NCBI RefSeq assembly: GCF_011044155.1
Contig: NZ_CP049056.1
Location: 1,984,001 to 2,048,000 of the forward strand
DNA: 64,000 nucleotides
From: Pikeienuella piscinae
GTDB lineage: Bacteria > Pseudomonadota > Alphaproteobacteria > Rhodobacterales > Rhodobacteraceae
Direction of reading: 5' to 3'
Numbering within the stretch: the first letter of the stretch is position 1; each line of letters begins with the position of its first letter. The notes beneath the pieces are model-generated. The model was not told the origin of the DNA. It was given only the letters and a program-made list of their open reading frames with translations, and did no database searches. The position numbers and the translations under genes are program-made. This document shows positions 43,970-53,097 of this stretch, piece by piece.

Positions 43970-44752
43970 ATGATCCGTTGCGAAGATGTTCACAAGAATT
44001 TCGGCGGCGTTCGCGCCGTCGACGGCGCGACGCTTGAGCTGGCCGCGGGCGCGATCACCGGGCTGATCGGGCCGAACGGCGCCGGCAAGACCACGCTTTT
44101 CAACTGCGTCGCCGGCGCCTTTCCGCCGACCTCCGGGCGCATCTTCCTCGACGACGAGGAGATCACCGGCCTGCCGCCGCATGAGCTCTACGACCGCGGG
44201 CTCTTGCGGACCTTCCAGATCGCGCATGAGTTCGGCACGCTTTCGGTTCGCGACAACCTGATGATGGCCGCCCCCGACCAGGCCGGGGAGACGCTATGGA
44301 ACGCCTGGTTCTCGCCCGCGAAAGTGCGGGCCGAGGAACGGGCGATCCGCGAGAAGGCCGACGAGGTGATTGAATTCCTCGGTATCGGCCATGTCGCGGA
44401 GGAGCGCGCCGGCAACCTTTCCGGCGGCCAGAAGAAGCTGCTGGAGCTGGGCCGCACGATGATGGTCGACGCCAAGATCGTCTTCCTCGACGAGGTCGGC
44501 GCCGGCGTGAACCGCACGCTGCTGAACACGATCGGCGACGCGATCGTCCGCCTGAACGAAGAGCGCGGCTACACCTTCTGCATGATCGAGCACGACATGG
44601 ACTTCATCGGCCGGCTCTGCGACCCGGTGATCGTGATGGCCGAAGGCAAGGTGCTGATGCAGGGAAGCGCCGCGGAGGTAATGGCCGACGAGCGGGTGAT
44701 CGAGGCCTATCTCGGCCACGGCGTGAAGAACAAGGCCGAGGTCGGCGCCTGA
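43970..44752 (+). CDS. livG: Branched-chain amino acid ABC transporter ATP-binding protein LivG
   Basis: 260 residues. Walker A GPNGAGKTT (about 37-45), signature LSGGQKKLLELGR, Walker B KIVFLDEVGAGVN and H-loop MIEHDMDFI. The aspect GVN in the D-loop is typical of LivG. ATP hydrolysis drives uptake together with LivF. ATG at 43970. The stop overlaps the livF start by one base. Confidence 0.94.
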   Translation: MIRCEDVHKNFGGVRAVDGATLELAAGAITGLIGPNGAGKTTLFNCVAGAFPPTSGRIFLDDEEITGLPPHELYDRGLLRTFQIAHEFGTLSVRDNLMMAAPDQAGETLWNAWFSPAKVRAEERAIREKADEVIEFLGIGHVAEERAGNLSGGQKKLLELGRTMMVDAKIVFLDEVGAGVNRTLLNTIGDAIVRLNEERGYTFCMIEHDMDFIGRLCDPVIVMAEGKVLMQGSAAEVMADERVIEAYLGHGVKNKAEVGA

Positions 44753-45462
44753 TGGCCGAGCCCTTTCTCATCGGCGAGGGGATGACCGGCGGCTATGGCG
44801 GCACGACCATTCTCAACGATTGCACGATCTCCGTCGACCGGGGCGAGATCGCGGTGATCGTCGGGCCGAACGGGGCCGGGAAATCCACCGCGATGAAGGC
44901 GGTCTTCGGGATGCTGGACCTGACCGCCGGCTCGGTCCGGCTCGACGGGCGCGACATCACCCGGCTCGCGCCGCAGGACCGGGTGCCGGAGGGCATGGCC
45001 TTCGTGCCGCAGAACGCCAATATCTTCGCCGGCATGACGGTGCGCGAGAATTTGGAGATGGGCGCCTATCTCCGGCGCGACGACATTTCCGGGACGATGG
45101 AGCAGGTGTTCGACCTTTTTCCGATCCTGCGCGAGAAACAGCGCCAGAACGCCGGCGAGCTTTCCGGCGGCCAGCGCCAGCAGGTCGCGGTCGGCCGGGC
45201 GCTGATGACGCGGCCGACGGTGCTGATGCTGGACGAGCCGACCGCCGGCGTCTCGCCCATCGTCATGGACGAGCTTTTCGACCGCATCATCGAGATCCGC
45301 CGCGCCGGTATCGCCATCCTGATGGTCGAGCAGAACGCAAGGCAGGCGCTGGAGATCGCCGATCACGGCTTCGTGCTGGTGACCGGCGAAAACCGCTACA
45401 CCGACACCGGCGCCGCGCTTCTGGCCAACCCTGAAGTGCGGCGGAGTTTTCTGGGGGGATGA
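44752..45462 (+). CDS. livF: Branched-chain amino acid ABC transporter ATP-binding protein LivF
   Basis: 236 residues. Walker A GPNGAGKST, Q-loop and LivF-specific FVPQNANIFAGMTVRENL, signature LSGGQRQQVAVGRAL, Walker B LMLDEPTAGVSP, H-loop MVEQNARQAL. Forms the nucleotide-binding dimer with LivG. Translation is coupled to livG. Confidence 0.94.
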   Translation: MAEPFLIGEGMTGGYGGTTILNDCTISVDRGEIAVIVGPNGAGKSTAMKAVFGMLDLTAGSVRLDGRDITRLAPQDRVPEGMAFVPQNANIFAGMTVRENLEMGAYLRRDDISGTMEQVFDLFPILREKQRQNAGELSGGQRQQVAVGRALMTRPTVLMLDEPTAGVSPIVMDELFDRIIEIRRAGIAILMVEQNARQALEIADHGFVLVTGENRYTDTGAALLANPEVRRSFLGG

Positions 45463-45491
45463 TGGCGCGCGCGGACAAGCCGATAGTGCAA

Positions 45492-45514
45492 GGTCCCGGC
45501 TTCAAGCCGGGACC
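45492..45514. repeat. Palindrome 1 between livF and livH
   Basis: Bases 45492-45502 pair perfectly with 45504-45514 around a single C. Centre GGCTTCAAGCC; same style as the palindrome at 38134. Confidence 0.6.
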
Positions 45515-45556
45515 CGGATCCTCTGGCGCGCGGCCCGCCTGCGCCCGGCTGTTCGA

Positions 45557-45579
45557 GACCCCGGCGCGAGGCCGGGGTC
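45557..45579. repeat. Palindrome 2 between livF and livH
   Basis: Bases 45557-45565 pair perfectly with 45571-45579, 5-base loop. With the first palindrome it fills most of the 136-base gap inside an otherwise tight operon. Confidence 0.55.
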
Positions 45580-45598
45580 ATGTTTCCGTGGGGGCGCT

Positions 45599-46612
45599 GT
45601 GACCGACATACTCAACGCCCTCGTCGTCTTCGCCAATTTCGTGCTGGTGCCCGGCGCCTCCTACGGCGCGCAGCTCGCGCTCGGCGCGCTCGGCATCACG
45701 CTGGTCTACGCGGTGCTCAGATTCTCCAATTTCGCCCATGGCGACACGATGGCCTTCGGGGCGATGGTCACGGTGCTGGCGACCTGGGCGCTGCAAGGCG
45801 TCGGGGTGAGCATCGCGCCGTTGCCGACCGCGCTCCTGGCGCTGCCGGCGGGGATCGTGGCGACGGCGGCGTTCGTCCTGGCGACCGACAGGCTCGTCTA
45901 TCGCTTCCATCGGCGCCAGCATAGCCAGCCGGTGATCTTCGTCATCGTCTCGGTCGGGGTGATGTTCGTGATGAACGGCGTCGTCCGGTTCATCATCGGC
46001 CCGGACGACCAGAGCTTCGCGGACGGCGCGCGGTTCCTCGTCACCGCCGGCGATTTCAAGCGCATGACCGGGCTGGCGGAGGGGCTGGCGATCAAGGCCT
46101 CCACCCTTCTCACCCTCGTCGTCGCCGTCGTCGTCGTGATCGCGCTGTTCTGGTTTCTGCAGAAAACCCGGACGGGAAAGGCGATGCGCGCCTATTCCGA
46201 CAATGAGGATCTGGCGCTGCTCTCCGGCGTCGACCCGGACCGCGTGGTGATGATCGCCTGGCTGCTGGTCGCCGCGCTCGCGACCATCGCCGGCACGCTT
46301 TACGGCCTCGACAAGACCTTCAAGCCCTTCACCTATTTCCAACTCATCCTGCCGATGTTCGCCGCAGCGATCGTCGGAGGAATCGGCAGCCCGGTGGGGG
46401 CGATCGTCGGCGGCTTCGTCATCGCCTATTCGGAAGTGACGGTGACCTACGCCTATAAGCGCGTGCTCGGCCATCTCCTGCCAGACAGTCTCGCGCCGGA
46501 CAGCCTCGTCCAGCTTCTTGGCACCGAGTACAAGTTCGCGGTCTCCTTCGTGATCCTGGTCGTCGTCCTGCTGGTCCGGCCGACCGGCATCCTGCGGGGG
46601 AAGGTGATATGA
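45599..46612 (+). CDS. livH: Branched-chain amino acid ABC transporter permease LivH
   Basis: 337 residues, about eight membrane segments, with the LivH start ALGITLVYAVLRFSNFAHGD and the cytosolic coupling loop GKAMRAYSDNEDLALLSGVDPDRV. GTG start at 45599. Ends with a 4-base overlap with livM. Together with LivM it makes the inner-membrane channel. Confidence 0.93.
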   Translation: MTDILNALVVFANFVLVPGASYGAQLALGALGITLVYAVLRFSNFAHGDTMAFGAMVTVLATWALQGVGVSIAPLPTALLALPAGIVATAAFVLATDRLVYRFHRRQHSQPVIFVIVSVGVMFVMNGVVRFIIGPDDQSFADGARFLVTAGDFKRMTGLAEGLAIKASTLLTLVVAVVVVIALFWFLQKTRTGKAMRAYSDNEDLALLSGVDPDRVVMIAWLLVAALATIAGTLYGLDKTFKPFTYFQLILPMFAAAIVGGIGSPVGAIVGGFVIAYSEVTVTYAYKRVLGHLLPDSLAPDSLVQLLGTEYKFAVSFVILVVVLLVRPTGILRGKVI

Positions 46613-47934
46613 GCCCCACCTGGCGCGGCCCGATCCTCTTCGCCGTCATGGCGGCGGTGCTGACCGGCGTCGGCATGACGCAGAGCTGGTCGGTCGCACT
46701 CGGCATCGTCAATCTCTGTCTGATCTCCTCGATCATGGCGCTCGGGGTGAACATCCAGTGGGGCTACGCAGGTCTCTTCAATGTCGGCACAGTGGGCTTC
46801 GCCGCGGTCGGCGGGGTCGCGGCGGTGCTGGTCTCCGCGCAGCCTGTCCGCGAAGCCTGGGCGACCGGCGGGGCGGGACTTTTCCTCGCATTTCTGGCGG
46901 TCGCGGCGACGGTCGTCGCGATCCTCCTGATCCGGGCGCGCATCGGGCGGGGCCGGAAGCGCAATCTGGCGGTCGCCGCGGCGGCGCTGATCGGCTATTT
47001 CCTCGCCCGGCTGGCCTTCGACCCTGCGGTCGACCGGATCGAGGCGATCGACCCCGCGCTTTCCGGCTATCTCGGCGGGCTCGGCCTGCCAATCGTCCTC
47101 GCCTGGCCGATCGGCGGGCTGATGGCGGCCGGGGTCGCCTGGCTGATCGGCAAGGTCGCGCTTGGCCTGCGTTCGGACTATCTCGCCATCGCCACGCTCG
47201 GCATTTCCGAGATCATCGTCTTCATCGCCAAGAACGAGGACTGGCTGACGCGCGGTGTGAAGAACGTCACCGGCCTGCCGCGCCCGGTCCCCTACGAGAT
47301 CGACCTGCAGCAGGCGGACTGGTTCGTCGCCCGCGCGGCGTCCTTCGGCCTCGACCCGATGGAGGCCTCGTCGATTTTCGTCAAACTGGCCTATGCCGGG
47401 CTTTTCGCGGTGGTCCTGCTCGCGCTGCTCTGGCTGTCGGAACGGGCGTTGAACTCGCCGTGGGGCCGGATGATGCGGGCGATCCGCGACAACGAGGAAG
47501 CGGCGGAGGCGATGGGGAAGGACGTGACCCGCCGGCGCCTGCACGCCTTCGTCATCGGCTCCGCGGTCTGCGGGATCGGCGGCGCGATGCTCACCACGCT
47601 CGACGGGCAGTTCACGCCGGGCACCTATAATCCCCTGCGCTTCACCTTCCTGATCTGGGTGATGGTGATCGTCGGCGGCTCCGGCAACAACTGGGGCTCG
47701 GTCCTCGGCGGGTTCCTGATCTGGTTCGTCTGGGTGGAGGCGGAGCCGGTCGGGCGCTGGCTGATGGATGTTCTGACCTCGGGCATGGGCGAGGACAACG
47801 CCCTCCGGACCCACCTGCTCGACAGCGCCGCCTATATGCGCATGGTGCTGATGGGCCTGATCCTGCTGCTGGCGCTGCGCTTCAGCCCGAAGGGGCTGCT
47901 GCCGGAGAAGATGCGGATCGGGCACCGGGCGTGA
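46609..47934 (+). CDS. livM: Branched-chain amino acid ABC transporter permease LivM
   Basis: 441 residues, about ten membrane segments. WGYAGLFNVGTVGFAAVGG and the loop GRMMRAIRDNEEAAEAMGKDVTRRRL are the LivM signatures; LRFTFLIWVMVIVGGSGNNWGSVLGG follows. Longer than average because of an insert around residues 85-165 that contains additional hydrophobic segments. Overlaps livH by 4 bases; convergent with the STAND gene, 6 bases away. Confidence 0.93.
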   Translation: MSPTWRGPILFAVMAAVLTGVGMTQSWSVALGIVNLCLISSIMALGVNIQWGYAGLFNVGTVGFAAVGGVAAVLVSAQPVREAWATGGAGLFLAFLAVAATVVAILLIRARIGRGRKRNLAVAAAALIGYFLARLAFDPAVDRIEAIDPALSGYLGGLGLPIVLAWPIGGLMAAGVAWLIGKVALGLRSDYLAIATLGISEIIVFIAKNEDWLTRGVKNVTGLPRPVPYEIDLQQADWFVARAASFGLDPMEASSIFVKLAYAGLFAVVLLALLWLSERALNSPWGRMMRAIRDNEEAAEAMGKDVTRRRLHAFVIGSAVCGIGGAMLTTLDGQFTPGTYNPLRFTFLIWVMVIVGGSGNNWGSVLGGFLIWFVWVEAEPVGRWLMDVLTSGMGEDNALRTHLLDSAAYMRMVLMGLILLLALRFSPKGLLPEKMRIGHRA

Positions 47935-47940
47935 GGCGTG

Positions 47941-49983
47941 TCAGAGCCGCGCGTTGATTGTGGCGATCAGCATGTCCACTCGCTCGATCCCCTGTTTCGC
48001 GCCCATTTCACTAAAGAGCGCCCGCGCGCGCTCCGCCAGTTGCAGCGCCTCCGCGGGGCGATATTGGTCGAAGCGGAGCGCCGCTATGTTGAGGGAATTT
48101 TCGGCCATACCCTCCTTCCGCCCCATCTCCTCGTCGAGTTTCAGCGCCTTCAGAAGCATCTCCCCCGCCCGATCAAGTTCGCCTCGGGCGCAGTGAAGGA
48201 TGCCGAGATTGCCGTATTTGACCGCAATCCCCTCCTTCCGCCCCATCTCGATGTCGATCGCCAGCCCCTTCAGATACATCTCCTCTGATCGGCCGAGTTC
48301 GCCCCGGGTGTGGTAAAGGAGGCCAAGATTGCCGTAGCTGGCCGATATCCCTTGCTTCAGCCCCATTTCCTCGTTGAGCGTTAGCGACTTCAGCAGCGTT
48401 TCCTCCGCCCGTTCGAGATCGCCGCTCAGCCGCAGTCGATGGCCGAGATTGCCAAGAAGGGCAGCCTCTGCGGTTTTCTCGCCACGGCGCCGGGCGCCCG
48501 GAAGGCCGGCCTCAAGCCAGCGAATGCGCTCAGAAAGGGCGAGCCTCAAGTCCAGCCCGCCGAAGTTCGGCAGCCGCATCGCCACATCAGCCGCGGCATC
48601 ATCCACCGCAGCGGACGCGCCCGCAACTTCCGCCGCCGCGCGGATCGTCGCCAGTTCCTGATCGAGCAAGGCGAGCCCGGCGGCGATCCCGTCGCCGTGG
48701 CTGTCATACTGGTCGCCCGCGATCCCCATCATCTCCAGCGCGGCGCGGAGCCAGCCGTCGCGGAGCGGTTTCGCGTCCGGGTCGGCGGCGAGCCGGGCGC
48801 GGCCGACAGCGCGGAGATGGTCGTGGAGCCGCCAGCGGGCGCCGTGATCCTCCGCGAAGGGTGAATCGACCGGGATGATCAGGCTGCGATGGTGGAAGAT
48901 TTCGAGCAACGCTTCCGCCGTCGCACGCTCCACGCCCCACATCGTCGCCGCCGATTGCGCGTGAAACCCGCCCTCGAACTGCGACAGCCCGGCCCAGCGC
49001 GCGGCCTCCTCCGGCCCCAGCGCATCGACGGAGAGCGCGAGCCGGGCCTGCACCTGCGCCAGCCTGTCGCCGCCGCCGTCGAGCGCGGCGTAATCGGCCA
49101 GCACCGAAGCCGCGCTGCGGCCGGCGCGGTGGCGGAGCGGATATTCCATCACCTCGATCAGCAGCGGCAAGCCGTCCGCCACTTCAAGCCAGGTCTTCAC
49201 ATCCGCCCCGCCGAGATCGGGGACGAGCACGTCCATCAGCACCCGCGCGTCGGTTTCGCCGAGCCGGTCGATCCGCACCTGCTCTACGCCCGGCAGATCG
49301 ACCGGGTTGCGGCTGGTGACGAGGACGCTCGCGCCCTCGCCGGGCAGAAGCGGCCGCGCCTGATCCCCGTCCCGCGCGTTGTCGAGAATGACGAGGATAT
49401 CTTTGCCGGAGGTCGCCTTCAGCCAGAGCGCCCGCAGCGCCGCCTCCGCCTGCGCCGGGTCATCGGGGAGCGCCCGCGCCGTTTCGCCAAGCTGCGAGAG
49501 CAGCGCGTTCAACGCGTCGCGGGCGGGGAGCGGACCGGCGCCGCTCTCCGAAAACCCTTGCAGATCGATCATCACCGCGCCGTCCGCGAACCTGCCTTCG
49601 CCGAGCAGCCGGTGCGCGACGACCTGCGCCGTTCCGGTCTTGCCGACACAGCCCATCCCCTCGATCCCGATGATCGAGGCGGCGTGACCGGAGCGCAGCG
49701 CGTCGGCGAGTTGGTCCAGCTTTTCCGCGCGCCCGGTATAGTTCGGGTTCGGCGCGGGAACGGTGATCGGGCGCCCTGCGCTTCCCTTCACGGCTTCGGT
49801 CGCAGTGGTCTGGCTTCCTCGAGACTTGGCGATGTTTCGCCAGATCCGCCCGCCAGTCGCAATGACGATAGCAGCCACCACAAGGCCGAAGATCGTGAAG
49901 CCCTGATTCAGCCAGGCCGCCGAAAGCCACGAAAGCACGGCGTCGACCAAGCCCGCGCTCTCCGCTCCGTCGCCAACCGCCAT
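47941..49983 (-). CDS. Membrane-anchored STAND (NB-ARC-like) NTPase with TPR repeats
   Basis: 680 residues. One N-terminal membrane segment (about 28-46); then an NB-ARC-type NTPase with Walker A GMGCVGKT (109-116, K115), Walker B ILVILDNA (D201) and sensor LVTSRN (221-226); a winged-helix-like region (about 330-400); and a TPR array (about 530-680) with at least four 40-residue repeats. STAND proteins act as switches: the TPRs sense a ligand and ATP drives assembly. No effector domain such as TIR, nuclease or DNA-binding is fused, so output is unclear. ATG at 49981-49983. No known defence partner lies nearby. Divergent from an EamA gene. Confidence 0.85.
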   Translation of the reverse strand: MAVGDGAESAGLVDAVLSWLSAAWLNQGFTIFGLVVAAIVIATGGRIWRNIAKSRGSQTTATEAVKGSAGRPITVPAPNPNYTGRAEKLDQLADALRSGHAASIIGIEGMGCVGKTGTAQVVAHRLLGEGRFADGAVMIDLQGFSESGAGPLPARDALNALLSQLGETARALPDDPAQAEAALRALWLKATSGKDILVILDNARDGDQARPLLPGEGASVLVTSRNPVDLPGVEQVRIDRLGETDARVLMDVLVPDLGGADVKTWLEVADGLPLLIEVMEYPLRHRAGRSAASVLADYAALDGGGDRLAQVQARLALSVDALGPEEAARWAGLSQFEGGFHAQSAATMWGVERATAEALLEIFHHRSLIIPVDSPFAEDHGARWRLHDHLRAVGRARLAADPDAKPLRDGWLRAALEMMGIAGDQYDSHGDGIAAGLALLDQELATIRAAAEVAGASAAVDDAAADVAMRLPNFGGLDLRLALSERIRWLEAGLPGARRRGEKTAEAALLGNLGHRLRLSGDLERAEETLLKSLTLNEEMGLKQGISASYGNLGLLYHTRGELGRSEEMYLKGLAIDIEMGRKEGIAVKYGNLGILHCARGELDRAGEMLLKALKLDEEMGRKEGMAENSLNIAALRFDQYRPAEALQLAERARALFSEMGAKQGIERVDMLIATINARL
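48111..48470 (-). repeat. 120-bp tandem repeats encoding TPRs
   Basis: The ten-base word CCTCCTTCCG occurs at 48111 and 48231, exactly 120 bases apart, with a diverged copy at 48351; flanking sequence is also similar. The period is 40 codons, one TPR unit, showing recent duplication inside the STAND gene. Confidence 0.75.
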
Positions 49984-50077
49984 CGCGTCACCCTTCCCCC
50001 GACCGCAGCACGCTACGCCTGACGACCGCCACCGCCAAGCCTTGCCCCCGGCCCCGGCCCGTGCAACCAATCCGGCC

Positions 50078-50968
50078 ATGCTCGCCGCGCTTTACCGCAC
50101 CCCCACCGTTCTGATGACGCTCACCGCGGCGATGTGGGCGATGAACGCGATCTTCGGGCAGCTCGTGGTCGGGGAGATCACCCCCTTCGCGGTGGTGTTT
50201 CTGCGCTGGGTGATGGTCGCGTCGATCATGTGGACGCTTTACGGGCGCGAGGCGCGGGCCTGCTGGCCGGCGCTGCGTGGGCGGCTCGGGTTTCTCGCGC
50301 TCGCCTCGATCGCCGGGTTCACCGGATTCAATACGCTCTTTTACATCGCCTCCGCCCACACGACCGGCATCAATATCGGCATTCTTCAGGGCGCAATGCC
50401 GGTCGCGGTGCTGATCGGCGCCTTTCTCGCCTATGGCGACCGGGTCGGCCCCATGCAGATGCTCGGCGTCGTCCTGACCCTTGTCGGCGTCGTCCTGGTG
50501 GCGAGCGGCGGCGACATCCAGCGGCTGACCGCGCTCTCCTTCAACGAAGGCGATCTGATCATGCTCGCGGCCACCGTGCTCTATTCGGGATACGCGGTCG
50601 CGCTCCGGAAGCGCCCGGACATGCCGGGAACCGCGCTCTTCACGCTTCTGGCGCTGGTCGCGGCGATCTCCGCCCTGCCGCTGGCGGCCTGGGAAGCGAT
50701 TCAGCCCGGCTATCCCTGGCCGACGGCGAAGGGGATCGGGCTGACGCTGATGATCGCGATCTTCCCCTCGTGCATCGCGCAGCTCTTCTTCCTTCGCGGG
50801 GTGGACCTGATCGGGCCGGGGCGGGCCGGGGTCTATATCAACCTCGTGCCGATCTTCGCCTCGATCCTCGCCATCCTGATCCTCGGCGAGGTGTTCGCAC
50901 CCTATCATGGCGCGGCGCTGGCGCTGGTGATCGGCGGCATCTGGCTGGCCCAGCGCCAGCGGGCCTGA
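50078..50968 (+). CDS. EamA/DMT family transporter
   Basis: 296 residues, ten membrane segments in two EamA halves (5+5), with FLRWVMVAS in the first and AGVYINLVPIFASILAILILGE in the second. Members export amino acids, nucleosides or other metabolites. Start at ATG 50078, the codon that opens the first membrane segment region. The substrate is not deducible. Confidence 0.9.
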   Translation: MLAALYRTPTVLMTLTAAMWAMNAIFGQLVVGEITPFAVVFLRWVMVASIMWTLYGREARACWPALRGRLGFLALASIAGFTGFNTLFYIASAHTTGINIGILQGAMPVAVLIGAFLAYGDRVGPMQMLGVVLTLVGVVLVASGGDIQRLTALSFNEGDLIMLAATVLYSGYAVALRKRPDMPGTALFTLLALVAAISALPLAAWEAIQPGYPWPTAKGIGLTLMIAIFPSCIAQLFFLRGVDLIGPGRAGVYINLVPIFASILAILILGEVFAPYHGAALALVIGGIWLAQRQRA

Positions 50969-50972
50969 CCTT

Positions 50973-51860
50973 TCAGCCGACGGCGCGCCCGGCGCGGAGA
51001 AAGGAATAGACCCCCGCGCATACGACAAGCCCGGCGCCGGCCAGCGTCAGCGGCCCCGGCGTATCGCCGAAGACCGCCCAGCCGAGGAGCAGCGCCCAGA
51101 TCAGCATCGTGTAGCGAAACGGCGTGACGAAGCCCATGTCGCCGACGCGCATCGTCATCACGCTCAAGGTATAGCCGGCGAAAACGAACAGCGCCGCGAG
51201 CGCCAGCCGGCCGACATGGGCGGCCTGCATCGGCGCCCAGCCCTCGATCAGCACCGCAAGACCGCCGAGAATGGTGATCGCGACCGCCGTGATCAGCGAG
51301 ATGAGCACCGACGGCGTCGAGGGCGACAGCCGCCGCGTCGCGAGATCGCGGATGCAGACGAAGAAGATCGCGCCGACCGCCCAGAGCGAGGCGTAGTTGA
51401 AAGCCTCAGTCCCCGGTTTCACGATGAGCAGGACGCCGGCGAACCCGGCGAAAATCGCCGACCATCGCCGCCAGCCCACGGACTCGCCCAGTAGCGTCGC
51501 CCCGATCATCGTCAGCACCATCGGCGAGGCGAGCATTATCGCGGTCACGTTGGCGATCGGCATGGCGAAAAGCGCGGTGAGAAAGCAGATCGTCGCGCCG
51601 ACCTCCGCCAGGGCGCGCAGAATCCCGCGCCAGCGGTCACGGGGCGGCAGCGCCCGGAGGCGGGTCTCGCCCCGGTACGCCGCGAGCCCGCCGATCAGCA
51701 CGACGGCGAAGAGGCCGCGAACGAACACCGCCTGCAGGACCGGCACCTCGCCCGAGAGCGTCTTGAGCAAGGTGTCGTTGAGAATGAAAGCGACCATCGC
51801 CGCCATCATCAGGGCGGCGCCGCGCAAATTCTCGTCTCGCGTCGCGGGAATGGCTCGCAT
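50973..51860 (-). CDS. EamA/DMT family transporter
   Basis: 295 residues, ten membrane segments with the motifs LRALAEVGATICFLTALFAMP, ANVTAIMLASPM and the second-half TPFRYTMLIWALLLGWAVFGD. Similar to the RhaT/YdcZ-like exporters and only distantly like the neighbour at 50078, so probably not a recent duplicate. ATG at 51858-51860; the longer open frame upstream runs antisense to the peptidase gene. Ends 4 bases from the convergent EamA gene. Confidence 0.9.
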   Translation of the reverse strand: MRAIPATRDENLRGAALMMAAMVAFILNDTLLKTLSGEVPVLQAVFVRGLFAVVLIGGLAAYRGETRLRALPPRDRWRGILRALAEVGATICFLTALFAMPIANVTAIMLASPMVLTMIGATLLGESVGWRRWSAIFAGFAGVLLIVKPGTEAFNYASLWAVGAIFFVCIRDLATRRLSPSTPSVLISLITAVAITILGGLAVLIEGWAPMQAAHVGRLALAALFVFAGYTLSVMTMRVGDMGFVTPFRYTMLIWALLLGWAVFGDTPGPLTLAGAGLVVCAGVYSFLRAGRAVG

Positions 51861-51942
51861 CGGGCGAGCTAGGCCGAAACCGCGCCGGGCGTCAAAGCAA
51901 TTCCGCTCGCCTTGGCGCGCGCTTTCGGCCATCTTGCCGGCG

Positions 51943-53097
51943 ATGAGCACACCCGACCTCGCCGCCATGACCCGCGACCTCGCCGCGATGGTCCGCATCC
52001 CTTCGGTCAACCCCTATGACGCCGCGCCGGGGCCGGGGCGGCGCGAGGCGGAGATCGCCGCCTGGCTGCTCACGGCGATGGCCGATATCGGGCTGGAGAC
52101 CGGACGAGAGGAGGTCGCGCCGGGGCGCCCGAACGTCTGGGGCCGGCTGCGCGGCGCCGGCGGCGGGCCGACGCTGATGCTCGCCGGGCATACCGACACG
52201 GTCGGGGTCGAGAACTGTGACGACGCGCCGTTCGAGGCGCGGGTCGAAGACGGGCGCCTTCACGGCCGCGGCGCGGTCGACATGAAGGGGCCGCTCGCGG
52301 CGATGCTGGAGACGGCGCGCCTGGCGAAGGGCGAGGCCCTCGCCGGGGATCTGCTGCTGATGTTCGTCGTTGACGAGGAACATCTCATGACCGGTTCGCT
52401 CTTCGCCGGCGGCCGGCGAAGCGCGGCTCCGAAGGCCGATTCCTGCGTCGTCTGCGAGCCGACGCGCCTCGCCGCCGCGCCGGCGCACAAGGGCCAGTCG
52501 GCCTTTCCGATCACCATAGAAGGTGTCGGCGCCCATTCCTCGCGCCCCGAACTCGGTGAAAACGCGCTCGTTTCCGCGGCGACTCTGATCCGCGCCATCG
52601 CCGACTATGACGCCGCGCTTCTCGCCCGCCCGCCGCATCCGCTCCTCGGTCATGGCCGTGCGACGCCGGTGCTGATGACCGGCGGGGAAAGCCATTCGGC
52701 GGTGCCGGCGCAGGCCGTGCTTACGGTGGACCGGCGCACCCTGCCGGCGGAGGACGCGGCGACGCTGCGGGCGGAGATCGAAGCCGTCATCGCCGGCGCC
52801 GGCGTGAAGGCGCGCGTCGGCGCCCCGGCCCCGGAGGTCGCAGGCCTCGACACGCCGGAGGAGGCGGCGATCCTCCGCGCCGCGCTGGCCGCGGCCGCGC
52901 GCGTCGGCGCGCCGGCCGCGCCGGTCGCCTTTCCGGGCGGGACGGACGCGCCGAATTTCGGCTGTCCGGCGGTGATCTGCGGGCCGGGCGATCTGGCGCA
53001 GGCGCACGCCGCAGACGAATATATCGAACTTGCTCAGTTGAGCGCCGCCGCGCGGCTCTATCTGGAGATCGCGCGCATCATGTTGAAGGGGAGATGA
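51943..53097 (+). CDS. M20 family metallopeptidase (ArgE/DapE-like)
   Basis: 384 residues. Zinc site: H in LAGHTDTV, D in HGRGAVDMKG, E-E in VVDEEHLMTGS, E in CEPTRL, and the late H near GDLAQAHAADEYIE. The dimerisation domain sits in the middle (about 180-290). The family hydrolyses N-acyl amino acids or small peptides. GATG at 51942; the next gene starts on the base after its stop, so the two are coupled. Substrate unknown; AstE/DapE roles are not indicated by context. Confidence 0.9.
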   Translation: MSTPDLAAMTRDLAAMVRIPSVNPYDAAPGPGRREAEIAAWLLTAMADIGLETGREEVAPGRPNVWGRLRGAGGGPTLMLAGHTDTVGVENCDDAPFEARVEDGRLHGRGAVDMKGPLAAMLETARLAKGEALAGDLLLMFVVDEEHLMTGSLFAGGRRSAAPKADSCVVCEPTRLAAAPAHKGQSAFPITIEGVGAHSSRPELGENALVSAATLIRAIADYDAALLARPPHPLLGHGRATPVLMTGGESHSAVPAQAVLTVDRRTLPAEDAATLRAEIEAVIAGAGVKARVGAPAPEVAGLDTPEEAAILRAALAAAARVGAPAAPVAFPGGTDAPNFGCPAVICGPGDLAQAHAADEYIELAQLSAAARLYLEIARIMLKGR

